DNA of 64,000 bases from Verrucomicrobiota bacterium (GTDB lineage: Bacteria > Verrucomicrobiota > Verrucomicrobiia > CAIQCK01), in contig JACRJX010000041.1 in NCBI GenBank assembly GCA_016235595.1, forward strand, positions 62,001-126,000, read 5' to 3'. The position numbers were made by a program, and so were the translations under genes. Below the pieces are notes generated by a model. It was not told the origin of the DNA. It was given only the letters and a program-made list of their open reading frames with translations, and did not search any database. Each line of letters begins with the position of its first letter. The stretch's first letter is position 1. Shown here piece by piece: positions 17,189 through 24,949 of the stretch.

Positions 17189-18423
17189 TGCTGCCACTTC
17201 TCAAAACACGGGTTCCCGGTTCACGCTCGCGCGCGCAGGCGCGTCAGCTCCGGCGGCACGAATGTCAAAACACGACGTTCGTAAGCGCCAACTGGCCGAT
17301 CTTCTGGGAGCGGGCGCGCGACTGCAATATCTGGGACGCCGACGGCAACCGCTACCTCGACCTGACTGCCGCGTTTGGCGTCGCCAGCGTCGGTCACAAC
17401 AACCCGCATGTTACCGCCGCCGCCCGCCGCCAACTCGGCAGGCTGGCTCACGCCATGGGCGATGTGCATCCAAACGAGTTGAAGGTCCGCCTCGCCGGTG
17501 AACTCTCGGCACTGACCTTCGAGCGGTGGTCACGCTCCATCGGGACCCACGATTCCGGCAAAACCCTCTTTGCCAATTCCGGCTCCGAAGCCGTCGAAGC
17601 CGCGTTAAAAACCGCCATGCTCGCCACTGGCAAGCCCGGCGTCATCGCCTTTACCGGCGCCTACCACGGCCTGACGTACGGCGCGCTCGACGCGACGGCC
17701 TGGAGCTTTTTTCGCGCACCGTTTCATCCGCAGTTGCCCGGTTTCACCGTTCACGTCGCGCCAACCGAATCGGCCGTGCGCGCCGCGTTCGACCAAAACG
17801 AACGCGGCATCGGCGCCGTGATCGTCGAGCCGATCCTCGGCCGCGGAGGCGTGGTCGTGCCGCCGCCAGATTTTCTGCCGATGCTCCGCCGGGTTTGCGA
17901 CGAATGCGGCGCGCTGCTGATCGCCGACGAGATCTTCACCGGCTTCTGTCGCACAGGCCGATGGTTTGCCGTCGAGCATTGGGGCGTCGTGCCTGACCTC
18001 ATCTGCGTTGGCAAGTCCATGAGCAACGGCTTTCCCATTGCTGCCTGCGTCGGCCGCAACGATGTGATGGACGCCTGGCCCGAAAGCGCCGGTGAGGCGC
18101 TCCATACCTGCACTCATCTCGGAAACCCGCTCGGTTGCGCGATGGCACTGGCCGCCATCGGCGAGATGAAGCGGCAGAAACTCGACGAGCGTGTCCGCCA
18201 ACTCCAGGATCGCCTGCCCGGCCGCGGCCTCGGCTTCATGAAAGGCGTCGAGTTGCCGGACGCCGCCGCCTGCCAGCGCGTCGTCCAGCGCCTGTTGCGC
18301 CGCGGTATCCTGGCGCTCGGCGGCGGCGAACGTGGCAACGTGCTGACGCTCACACCGCCCTTGACCATTCGCGAAAAGGAACTAGACTTCGCCGCTCGAG
18401 AAATTGCCCAATTGACAAAATAA
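17188..18423 (+). CDS. Class III (PLP-dependent) aminotransferase
   Basis: 411 residues starting at GTG 17188, which overlaps the queE stop (TAGTG); AGGAG lies 4 bases before it. The frame is also open upstream through queE, but only the part from here matches the family. Landmarks: LDLTAAFGVASVGHNNP, the PLP-phosphate site NSGSEAVEAALK, AYHGLTYGALDAT, the PLP Asp in IADEIFTGF, and the Schiff-base Lys in VGKSMSNGFP. Relatives act on omega-amines, ornithine or GABA. Together with the LuxE- and LuxC-like genes downstream, it could aminate an aldehyde produced in situ (inference). Confidence 0.88.
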   Translation: MLPLLKTRVPGSRSRAQARQLRRHECQNTTFVSANWPIFWERARDCNIWDADGNRYLDLTAAFGVASVGHNNPHVTAAARRQLGRLAHAMGDVHPNELKVRLAGELSALTFERWSRSIGTHDSGKTLFANSGSEAVEAALKTAMLATGKPGVIAFTGAYHGLTYGALDATAWSFFRAPFHPQLPGFTVHVAPTESAVRAAFDQNERGIGAVIVEPILGRGGVVVPPPDFLPMLRRVCDECGALLIADEIFTGFCRTGRWFAVEHWGVVPDLICVGKSMSNGFPIAACVGRNDVMDAWPESAGEALHTCTHLGNPLGCAMALAAIGEMKRQKLDERVRQLQDRLPGRGLGFMKGVELPDAAACQRVVQRLLRRGILALGGGERGNVLTLTPPLTIREKELDFAAREIAQLTK

Positions 18424-18465
18424 TGTGTGAGGCTTTGCCTCCGCTGTTTGCGGCCGAACCAGCGA

Positions 18466-19590
18466 ATGAAAACCGCGCGAAAGAAAACTCAGTTCTCTGC
18501 CCCGAAGCCTCCGCCTGCCGGAGAACTCGATGCTCGTATTCTCGATTTAATCGCCCGCGGGACCGAACGACGTTTCACTGACGCCGGGTTTGACTCGCTC
18601 GCTCTGGCGCTCTTTCGCCACCAATTCGCTCTGAACCAGCCGTATCGCGGCTACTGTGAGTCGCTCGGACGCGAGCCGCGCAATGTGGCGCACTGGACGC
18701 AGATTCCCGCCGTGCCGACGACCGCGTTCAAGAACGTCCAACTGACGACGCTCCCGCCAAAGCAACGCACCACCGTCTTTCACAGCAGCGGCACCACCGC
18801 ACATTGTCACAGCCGGCATTTTCACAGCGCGGCTACGTTGGGGCTCTACGAAGCTGCGCTTTGGCCGATGTTCCAGAGCGGGATGGGCATCCCCCCTGCC
18901 CTGCCACCAGCAACAAACAGACAGGACTCCTGTCCCGCGCTCATCATTCTTACACCCACTCCGGCAGAAGCACCCCATTCGTCATTGGTCCACATGATGG
19001 AAACTGTTCGTCGCAAGCTGGGCGCGCCATGCTCAGCCTACGCCGGCGCCGCCGTGCTCGAAGATGGCCCCGCACTCGTTGCGGCCGTTCAATCCAAAAT
19101 CCAAAATCCAAAATCCAAAATTCTGCTTCTCGGCACCGCTTTCGCTTTCGTCCGCCTGCTTGACGCAATCCAGTCGCTCCCACTGCCGCCGGGTTCGCGC
19201 GTGATGGAAACTGGCGGCTACAAGGGCCGCTCGCGCGAAGTGCCACGCGAAGAACTTCACGCCTTGATCTCCCACAGACTCCAGGTGCCGCGCACAAGTA
19301 TCGTCAGCGAATACGGCATGTGCGAGCTGTCATCGCAATTCTACGCGCCTTCGCAATCCGCAATCTTTCATGGCCCGCCATGGACGCGGGTGCAGGTGAT
19401 TGACCCTGAAACCAACCGTGAGGCGAGTGAAGGAGAACACGGGCTGATCCGCATCGTTGACCTCGCCAATCGAGCCTCAGCCATTGCGATCCAAACCGAG
19501 GATGTCGGCGTGAGACGCGGCAGCGGGTTCGAGTTGATTGGCCGCGCGCAGCAGGCGGAGGCGCGAGGATGCTCGCTTATGGTGCCATGA
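18466..19590 (+). CDS. LuxE-like acyl-protein synthetase
   Basis: 374 residues from ATG 18466; an ATG at 18427 is an alternative. It matches the acyl-protein synthetase (LuxE)/ANL-like family, which activates a carboxylic acid with ATP and hands the acyl group to a protein or to LuxC. Visible are the phosphate-binding loop HSSGTT (106-111), METGGYKGRSRE, the SEYGMCELSSQFY segment and a C-terminal IQTEDVG. Heptad array 19090-19124 is in frame (SKIQNPKSKI) in a loop, and another short repeat lies at 18920. The stop overlaps the LuxC-like start (ATGA). Confidence 0.8.
   Translation: MKTARKKTQFSAPKPPPAGELDARILDLIARGTERRFTDAGFDSLALALFRHQFALNQPYRGYCESLGREPRNVAHWTQIPAVPTTAFKNVQLTTLPPKQRTTVFHSSGTTAHCHSRHFHSAATLGLYEAALWPMFQSGMGIPPALPPATNRQDSCPALIILTPTPAEAPHSSLVHMMETVRRKLGAPCSAYAGAAVLEDGPALVAAVQSKIQNPKSKILLLGTAFAFVRLLDAIQSLPLPPGSRVMETGGYKGRSREVPREELHALISHRLQVPRTSIVSEYGMCELSSQFYAPSQSAIFHGPPWTRVQVIDPETNREASEGEHGLIRIVDLANRASAIAIQTEDVGVRRGSGFELIGRAQQAEARGCSLMVP
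18920..18934. repeat. GACAGGA-c-TCCTGTC palindrome inside luxE-like gene
   Basis: Perfect 7-base inverted repeat with a one-base centre, in frame in an apparent Pro/Asn-rich insertion of the LuxE-like protein. A related but imperfect fold-back with the GGACAGG core lies at the start of potB (22130-22150). Confidence 0.55.
19090..19124. repeat. Heptad array, 5 units
   Basis: caatcca, aaatcca three times, aaattct: the cleanest array in the window. It codes for SKIQNPKSKI within the LuxE-like protein. Confidence 0.9.
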
Positions 19591-20663
19591 TGACCGCAGG
19601 ACGAACCATCGCTGCCGCAGCACGCCTCTGGCTGAAACACAACAGCCCTTGGATGACCCGCGCCAAACGCGAACTCACAGCTTTTTCCCCGGCAATGGTG
19701 GAACTGGGCTTGCGCGAGCTGTTCACGGACATTGCGGCGAACGTCGAGGAACTTGAACGGCGCGAAGCCTTATGCTCCAAGCTCCACGCTCCGCGTTCCA
19801 CGGTCTGCCATATCCTTTCCGGCAACCTCCCGAACTCTGGCATCGTCAGTGTCGTCATCGGCTTGCTCAGCGGTGTCCAAAATGTCGTGAAACCCGCCAC
19901 GGGCGATCCGATGCCGGCGTTGCTCATGGAGTCGCTTGTGACTGTTGACCCCAAACTGGCGCGCCGCGTGAAATTGACTCACAACCGCGAGGCATATCGA
20001 GGAGCGGACATCGTCGTGGCCTACGGTGACGATGAAACCCTTTCATCCCTGCAGAAGCGTCGGCGGCGAGGCGCTGGCGCCACCTTCTTGCGTTTTGGTC
20101 ATCGCGTCAGCATCGGCATGGTCAACTTCTGTCATTCCGCAGGCTGCGTTTCGCAATCCGCAATCGCCGCCGCAGCCCGCGACGCTTCATTGTGGGACCA
20201 GCAAGGCTGCATGTCGCCCCAGTGCTTCTATGTGCGCGGCGACGCGGCGGCCTTTGCAGGAGGGCTGGCGCGTGAGATGGAACGGTTCGACCGGCTCTGG
20301 CCGCGCGTCGAGTTGGACTTTGCGAACGCAGCAGCTATTGCGCGAGCACGCAACGAATGGAATTTTCGCGGACGTGTGTGGGCCAGCCAAGGTTCGACCC
20401 ACTGGACGGTGGTGCTGGACGAGCGCGATGGCTGGGCGCCGTCGCCGCTGAACCGGTTTATTTTCGTGCGGCCAATTGAATCCCTGGCATCGAAGTTGGG
20501 GAAACAACTGCCGCTTTCCACCATCGGTTTCGTTGGTTTTTCGCTGAAGGAAGTGGTCGCGATGGCGCGGGCGGACCGTTATTGTTCGCTTGGCGAGATG
20601 CAGCGGCCGTCGTTGTTATTAACCCATGGGAGCCGGCCGCGAGTCGGCGATTTGATTCTATGA
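19587..20663 (+). CDS. LuxC-like acyl-CoA/acyl-protein reductase
   Basis: 358 residues from the ATG at 19587 that overlaps the previous stop; the next ATG is 3 bases on. LuxC-family reductase: NADPH reduction of an acyl thioester to an aldehyde. The catalytic Cys is Cys208 in WDQQGCMSPQ, and GNLPNSG (79-85) lies in the cofactor region. Two heptad arrays are carried in frame, at 19774-19801 (SKLHAPRST) and 20133-20167. With the LuxE-like neighbour it can form the two-part fatty acid reductase known from bioluminescence operons, but no luxAB is present, so the aldehyde must serve another purpose. Confidence 0.87.
   Translation: MMTAGRTIAAAARLWLKHNSPWMTRAKRELTAFSPAMVELGLRELFTDIAANVEELERREALCSKLHAPRSTVCHILSGNLPNSGIVSVVIGLLSGVQNVVKPATGDPMPALLMESLVTVDPKLARRVKLTHNREAYRGADIVVAYGDDETLSSLQKRRRRGAGATFLRFGHRVSIGMVNFCHSAGCVSQSAIAAAARDASLWDQQGCMSPQCFYVRGDAAAFAGGLAREMERFDRLWPRVELDFANAAAIARARNEWNFRGRVWASQGSTHWTVVLDERDGWAPSPLNRFIFVRPIESLASKLGKQLPLSTIGFVGFSLKEVVAMARADRYCSLGEMQRPSLLLTHGSRPRVGDLIL
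19774..19801. repeat. Heptad array, 4 units
   Basis: gctccaa, gctccac, gctccgc, gttccac, in frame in the LuxC-like gene shortly before GNLPNSG. Confidence 0.8.
20133..20167. repeat. Heptad array, 5 units
   Basis: cattccg, caggctg, cgtttcg, caatccg, caatcgc, in frame in the LuxC-like gene about 40 codons before the catalytic Cys. Confidence 0.65.
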
Positions 20664-21022
20664 AAGTTGAGTTGATCAAGGATTTCACGTTCGAAGCAGC
20701 ACATGCGTTGCCGAAAGCACCGAAGGGACACAAGTGCGCCCGGCTGCACGGGCACAGTTTCAGGATTGAGGTTCACGTCACCGGCACGGTGGATGAGAAG
20801 CGCGGCTGGCTGGTGGACTACGGGGACATCACGAAAGCGTTCCGGCCGGTTTACGAACAGCTTGACCATTACTATTTGAACGAGGTGCCAGGACTGGAGA
20901 ATCCCACAAGCGAGAATCTGGCTCGGTGGATCTGGCGGAGGCTGAAGCCGGCGCTGCCGGGCTTGAGCGCCATCGGCGTGCAGGAAACCTGCACGGCGCG
21001 GTGCGTGTATCGTGGCAAATAA
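20660..21022 (+). CDS. queD: 6-carboxy-5,6,7,8-tetrahydropterin synthase
   Basis: 120 residues, QueD/PTPS family; makes CPH4, the substrate of QueE. The zinc ligands are the His in FEAAHAL and the two His of LHGHSF; the catalytic Cys is in GHKCARL; the C-terminal Glu is in GVQETCTARC. The ATG at 20660 overlaps the luxC-like stop (ATGA); the frame stays open for 26 codons upstream, but those residues do not belong to the family. It pairs functionally with queE 3.5 kb upstream across the aminotransferase-LuxE-LuxC trio. Confidence 0.92.
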   Translation: MKVELIKDFTFEAAHALPKAPKGHKCARLHGHSFRIEVHVTGTVDEKRGWLVDYGDITKAFRPVYEQLDHYYLNEVPGLENPTSENLARWIWRRLKPALPGLSAIGVQETCTARCVYRGK

Positions 21023-21142
21023 GCCCGAGACTCCCGTCTGTCGGATTACAGAACGGGTTTCCAGACTCATTACTCTTGTCTGGCCTTGAGCGACCAGTTT
21101 GGAGAATATTCCGGCCAGAGAGAGGAGTGCCTGGCTTGCGAT

Positions 21143-22114
21143 ATGAGCGACGTGATCCTGCGATTCGATGCGGTTGAGAAGCACTTCGACGCCACGCCTG
21201 CGGTGCACGGGGTGACGCTGGATATCAGGCGCGGGGAATTCTTTGCCCTGTTGGGACCGAGCGGCTGTGGCAAAACAACATTACTGCGGCTCATCGCCGG
21301 CTTCGAGCAACCGGATACGGGGCGCGTGATTCTCGATGGGGTGGACATGGCCCGTGTGCCGGCCAACGAGCGACCGGTCAACACAGTCTTCCAGCACTAC
21401 GCCCTCTTCCCCCACCTCACTGTGACCGAGAACGTCGCGTTCGGTCTTCGCTATCAATCCAAAATTCAGAATTCAGAATCCAGAATCGAGGAGATGTTGC
21501 AACTGGTTCGGATGGAAGGTCTCGGTGATCGCAAGCCGGACCAACTCAGCGGCGGCCAAAAGCAACGCGTGGCATTGGCGCGAGCGCTGATCCTGCACCC
21601 GAAGGTGCTGCTGCTTGACGAACCGCTGGCGGCGCTGGATGTGAAGCTGCGCAAGGAAATGCAAATGGAGCTGAAGACGCTCCAACGGCGCGTGGGCATC
21701 ACGTTCGTCTTTGTCACGCACGACCAGGAGGAGGCACTGACGCTGGCGGATCGCGTGGCGGTGATGAATCTTGGCAAGGTCGAGCAGGTGGGCACGACGG
21801 AAGAGGTCTTTGAGCGGCCAAAAACGAAGTTCGTGGCGGAATTCATGGGCGCGGTGAATTTCTTCGACGGGTTCGTGGTGCGGCCTGAGAAGATGCGGTT
21901 GCGTGTAACGGCTGTCGAGGGCGCGGTCGAGGCAAAGGTGGAGGGCAAGGTTTACCAAGGCGGGACAACGCGGTGGCTGGCGCGTACGATGGATGGCAGA
22001 CTGCTGACGGTGATCGAGCAGAACGACGGCGTGCCCGACGCGGTGTCGCGGCTGAAATCGGGCGATCGCGTGTGGGTGAAGTGGGAAAAACGACACGAAG
22101 TGCCACTGCAATGA
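21143..22114 (+). CDS. potA: Polyamine ABC transporter ATP-binding protein
   Basis: 323 residues from ATG 21143; an earlier in-frame ATG at 21086 would add 19 unrelated residues. Walker A GPSGCGKTT, Q-loop region NTVFQHYALFPH, signature LSGGQKQRVALARAL, Walker B VLLLDEPLAALD and the switch His in FVTHDQEEA, followed by a C-terminal TOBE domain. It energises uptake of spermidine/putrescine-type substrates at the inner membrane. Heptad array 21455-21489 replaces the helical-domain loop right after VAFGLR. First gene of potABCD; it overlaps potB by 4 bases. Confidence 0.93.
   Translation: MSDVILRFDAVEKHFDATPAVHGVTLDIRRGEFFALLGPSGCGKTTLLRLIAGFEQPDTGRVILDGVDMARVPANERPVNTVFQHYALFPHLTVTENVAFGLRYQSKIQNSESRIEEMLQLVRMEGLGDRKPDQLSGGQKQRVALARALILHPKVLLLDEPLAALDVKLRKEMQMELKTLQRRVGITFVFVTHDQEEALTLADRVAVMNLGKVEQVGTTEEVFERPKTKFVAEFMGAVNFFDGFVVRPEKMRLRVTAVEGAVEAKVEGKVYQGGTTRWLARTMDGRLLTVIEQNDGVPDAVSRLKSGDRVWVKWEKRHEVPLQ
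21455..21489. repeat. Heptad array, 5 units, inside potA
   Basis: caatcca, aaattca, gaattca, gaatcca, gaatcga. It codes for QSKIQNSESRI in the variable loop between the Q-loop helix and the signature domain. Confidence 0.85.
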
Positions 22115-23043
22115 ACGACAGGCAACGCAGGACAGGCACCTCGCCCGTCCCATCATCCATCAACAAATCGGCGAGACGTCTGCCCTGCCCTGCCGGGTCT
22201 CATTCCACGCTTCTTCTTATTTCGCCGACGTGGCTCGTGCTGGGGCTGCTTTTTCTCGCTCCGCTGGCGATCATGCTGTGGCTGAGCCTGCAACAGCGCG
22301 GGCTTTACGGCGGAATTGTAGCCGGACCGACGCTGGCCAACTATATCCGCAGTTTCGAGCCGGGATACGCCGTCATCTACGCGCGGTCGGCGTGGATCGC
22401 GGTGGCCACGACGGTGATCTGCCTGTTGGTGAGCTATCCGGTGGCCTACTACATCGCGCTGAAGGCGCCGCCGGAGAGAAAACATCTGCTGCTGGCCCTC
22501 GTGGTGATTCCCTTCTGGACGAGCTTTCTGGTGCGAACCTACGCGTGGATGTTCATCCTGCGCGATCAAGGCGTCATCAACTCGCTGCTGATGGCGCTGG
22601 GCGTGATCCACGAGCCGCTGACGCTGCTCTACACGCCGTTGGCGGTGATGATCGGGCAGGTGTATGCCGAGGTGCCGTTCATGGTGCTGCCAATCTACGC
22701 CTCGCTGGAGAAACTCGACCGCTCCCTGTTGGAGGCGGCGCGCGATCTCGGCGCGAGCGCGGCGGCCGCGTTTTGGCGGGTGACGGTGCCGCTGGCAATG
22801 CCGGGAACCGTGGCGGGTATCATGCTGGTGTTCATCCCGAGCCTCGGCACGTTCATCACGCCGGATCTGCTCGGTGGCGCGAAGGGCATGCTGGTCGGCA
22901 ACCTGATTCAGAACCAATTCGGCCCAGCGCTGAACAAGCCTTTCGGCAGCGCGGTCGCGCTGGTGCTGACGGCGTTCGTGCTGGCGCTGCTGTGGGCGTA
23001 TGCGACGTGGGCGAAACGGCGCGGGGAGGAGGAGGCGCTGTGA
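22111..23043 (+). CDS. potB: Polyamine ABC transporter permease
   Basis: 310 residues. The ATG at 22111 overlaps the potA stop; the upstream open frame is shadow. After a roughly 28-residue polar N-terminus come six membrane helices, the first being LVLGLLFLAPLAIMLWL. The EAA loop of binding-protein-dependent permeases is present as EAARDLGASAAAAFWRVTVPLA. It forms the transmembrane channel with PotC. The N-terminal extension carries an imperfect GGACAGGC fold-back (22130-22150). The stop overlaps the GTG of potC. Confidence 0.92.
   Translation: MNDRQRRTGTSPVPSSINKSARRLPCPAGSHSTLLLISPTWLVLGLLFLAPLAIMLWLSLQQRGLYGGIVAGPTLANYIRSFEPGYAVIYARSAWIAVATTVICLLVSYPVAYYIALKAPPERKHLLLALVVIPFWTSFLVRTYAWMFILRDQGVINSLLMALGVIHEPLTLLYTPLAVMIGQVYAEVPFMVLPIYASLEKLDRSLLEAARDLGASAAAAFWRVTVPLAMPGTVAGIMLVFIPSLGTFITPDLLGGAKGMLVGNLIQNQFGPALNKPFGSAVALVLTAFVLALLWAYATWAKRRGEEEAL
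22130..22150. repeat. GGACAGGC fold-back at the start of potB
   Basis: GGACAGGC and GCCCGTCC separated by 5 bases, one mismatch. It encodes part of the polar N-terminal extension of PotB and is related to the palindrome at 18920. Confidence 0.45.
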
Positions 23044-23834
23044 AGCATGAAGCGCGGAGCGTGGAACGTGGAGCGCCTGTGTTGCAGGCGGTGTCGTGGC
23101 TTGTGTACGCGTTTCTTTATGCGCCGATCGCGGTCCTCGTCGCTTTCTCGTTCAACTCCGAGCGGCAGACGGCCGTCTGGAAGGACTTCACGCTGGATTG
23201 GTATCGCGTGTTGTTCCGTGATGAGCTGATCGGTCACGCCGTCGCCAACAGCCTCATCGTTGCCGCCGTTGCAACGGTCGTGGCAACAGTGATCGGGACG
23301 ATGGCGGGCCTGGCCATGGCGCGCCACGATTTCCCCGGCAGACGCGCCACGCGGTCACTGCTCTATCTGCCAGTGATCGTGCCGGAAATCGTGGTGGGCG
23401 CAGCGCTTGTGAGTTTGTTCGGGTGCGCCGCGATGCGGCTGAGCCTGACAACGGTGATTCTGGCGCACATTGCGTTCAGCATCAGCTATGTGGCTCTGGT
23501 GGTGCAGGCGCGGCTGGCGGGCTTTGACCGGTCGCTGGAGGAAGCGGCGATGGATCTCGGCGCGAACCGCTGGCAGACGTTCTGGCGTGTCACGCTGCCG
23601 GTGATTGCGCCGGGCGTGGTCGCGGGCGCGTTGCTGGTGTTCACGCTTTCGATTGACGACTACATCATCACGTCGTTCGTGGCGGGGCCGGGCGCGACGA
23701 CGCTGCCGTTGCAGATCTACTCAATGGTGAAAACGGGCGTGACACCGGAGATCAACGCGGTGAGCACGCTGCTGCTGGTGGTAACGATTGGCTTGATTGC
23801 GACGGCACACCGGTTGCAACATCCGGCGAGATGA
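23040..23834 (+). CDS. potC: Polyamine ABC transporter permease
   Basis: 264 residues from GTG 23040, which overlaps the potB stop (GTGA). The frame is open far upstream through potB but only this part matches. It has six helices starting with LVYAFLYAPIAVLVAFSF, and the EAA loop reads EEAAMDLGANRWQTFWRVTLP. Partner of PotB. Its first 12 codons are a heptad array (23042-23076), so translation starts inside a repeat. The end overlaps potD by 4 bases (ATGA). Confidence 0.9.
   Translation: MKHEARSVERGAPVLQAVSWLVYAFLYAPIAVLVAFSFNSERQTAVWKDFTLDWYRVLFRDELIGHAVANSLIVAAVATVVATVIGTMAGLAMARHDFPGRRATRSLLYLPVIVPEIVVGAALVSLFGCAAMRLSLTTVILAHIAFSISYVALVVQARLAGFDRSLEEAAMDLGANRWQTFWRVTLPVIAPGVVAGALLVFTLSIDDYIITSFVAGPGATTLPLQIYSMVKTGVTPEINAVSTLLLVVTIGLIATAHRLQHPAR
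23042..23076. repeat. Heptad array, 5 units, N-terminus of potC
   Basis: gaagcat, gaagcgc, ggagcgt, ggaacgt, ggagcgc; begins on the second base of the overlapping potB stop codon. Confidence 0.85.
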
Positions 23835-24895
23835 AACGACGGCTGCGATGTTGGATATTGGGTTGCGGGTTGTGGATTGGCTGCGCAGTAACGGGTGGCC
23901 TTTGGCTGAGCGGTTGCGGCGGCGGAGATGACGGCAAGCGGCTCAATGTCTATATCTGGACCAACTACATCACGCAGGAGTTGCTGGACCAGTTCACCCT
24001 GCAAACCGGCATCAAGGTGAAGTTCGACGTCTACGACTCGAACGAAGCAGTGCTGGAGAAGCTGGCATCAGGCGCGAGCGACTATGACATTGTGGTGCCG
24101 ACGGATTACATGGTGCGAATCCTGATCAAGCAGGGTCTTCTGACACCACTCGACCACGCGAAACTGACGAAGCTCGGCAACATCACAGCGAAGTTCCGCA
24201 ACCCGCCGTGCGATCCGGGCAACGCGCACAGCGTGCCGTATTTGTGGGGCACGACCGGATTTGCCTACAACAAGGCAAAAGTGGGGACCGTGCTGGACAG
24301 TTGGGCAGCGGTGTTTGAGGAACGGTGGAAGGGGCGCGTTTTGATGCTCGACGACATGCGCGAGTGCTTTGGCGTGTCGCTGCGAGTGCTCGGCCACCCG
24401 GCAAACTCAACGAACGCCACGGAGTTGGCCGCAGCGCGAGACTTGCTGATCAAACAGAAGCCGCTGGTCAAAACCTACAACTCGTCGGACTTTGCCGGCA
24501 TCCTCCGCAGCGGTGATGTGTGGATTGCCCACGGCTACAGCGGCGAACTGGCCAAGGCATGCGATGAGGACAAGAACCTCGCCTACGTGATCCCGAAGGA
24601 AGGCTGCACGGTGTGGGTGGACAATCTCTGCATCCCGAAAAGCGCGCGGCACGTCGAGGCGGCGCACGCCTTCATCAACTACATGCTGGAGGGGAAGAAC
24701 ATCGCGGCGGTGGTCAACGCCATGAGCTACGCTTGCGCCAACGACGCGGCGCAACCGTTCATCAAACCGGCATTGCTCGCCGATCCGGCGCGCTACCCGG
24801 ATGATGCAGCGCTGAAACAGTGCGATTTCCTCGGCGACCTTGGCGAAAGCCTGCAACTCCGCGACCGCTACTGGACGGAGGTCAAGGCGAAGTAA
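23831..24895 (+). CDS. potD: Polyamine-binding lipoprotein
   Basis: 354 residues. The lipoprotein signal MKRRLRCWILGCGLWIG runs to a lipobox LWLSGC (Cys about 29), then a PotD/PotF-type binding protein beginning LNVYIWTNYI, with ASDYDIVVPTDYMV, VPYLWGTTGFAYNK and WIAHGYSGE around the ligand cleft. It captures putrescine or spermidine outside the membrane for PotABC. The hydrophobic core of the signal peptide is encoded by a heptad array (23849-23883). Confidence 0.92.
   Translation: MKRRLRCWILGCGLWIGCAVTGGLWLSGCGGGDDGKRLNVYIWTNYITQELLDQFTLQTGIKVKFDVYDSNEAVLEKLASGASDYDIVVPTDYMVRILIKQGLLTPLDHAKLTKLGNITAKFRNPPCDPGNAHSVPYLWGTTGFAYNKAKVGTVLDSWAAVFEERWKGRVLMLDDMRECFGVSLRVLGHPANSTNATELAAARDLLIKQKPLVKTYNSSDFAGILRSGDVWIAHGYSGELAKACDEDKNLAYVIPKEGCTVWVDNLCIPKSARHVEAAHAFINYMLEGKNIAAVVNAMSYACANDAAQPFIKPALLADPARYPDDAALKQCDFLGDLGESLQLRDRYWTEVKAK
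23849..23883. repeat. Heptad array, 5 units, in the potD signal peptide
   Basis: tgttgga, tattggg, ttgcggg, ttgtgga, ttggctg. It translates as CWILGCGLWIG, the h-region of the lipoprotein signal. Confidence 0.8.
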
Positions 24896-24903
24896 CGAGC
24901 CGC

Positions 24904-24922
24904 CCCGGTTGGGAAACCCGGG
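24904..24922. terminator. Hairpin between convergent potD and PQQ-propeller genes
   Basis: CCCGGTT-GGGA-AACCcGGG, 7 base pairs with one bulge, in the 54-base gap between two converging genes. There is no T-run on either side, so terminator function is only suggested by position. Confidence 0.3.
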
Positions 24923-24949
24923 TCTGGCACACCGTCGGCAAGCAGCAAC

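Noticed and set aside
22230..23039. Extension of the potC frame upstream through potB
   Set aside because: Residues are non-membrane Arg/Gly-rich shadow; GTG 23040 fits potC.
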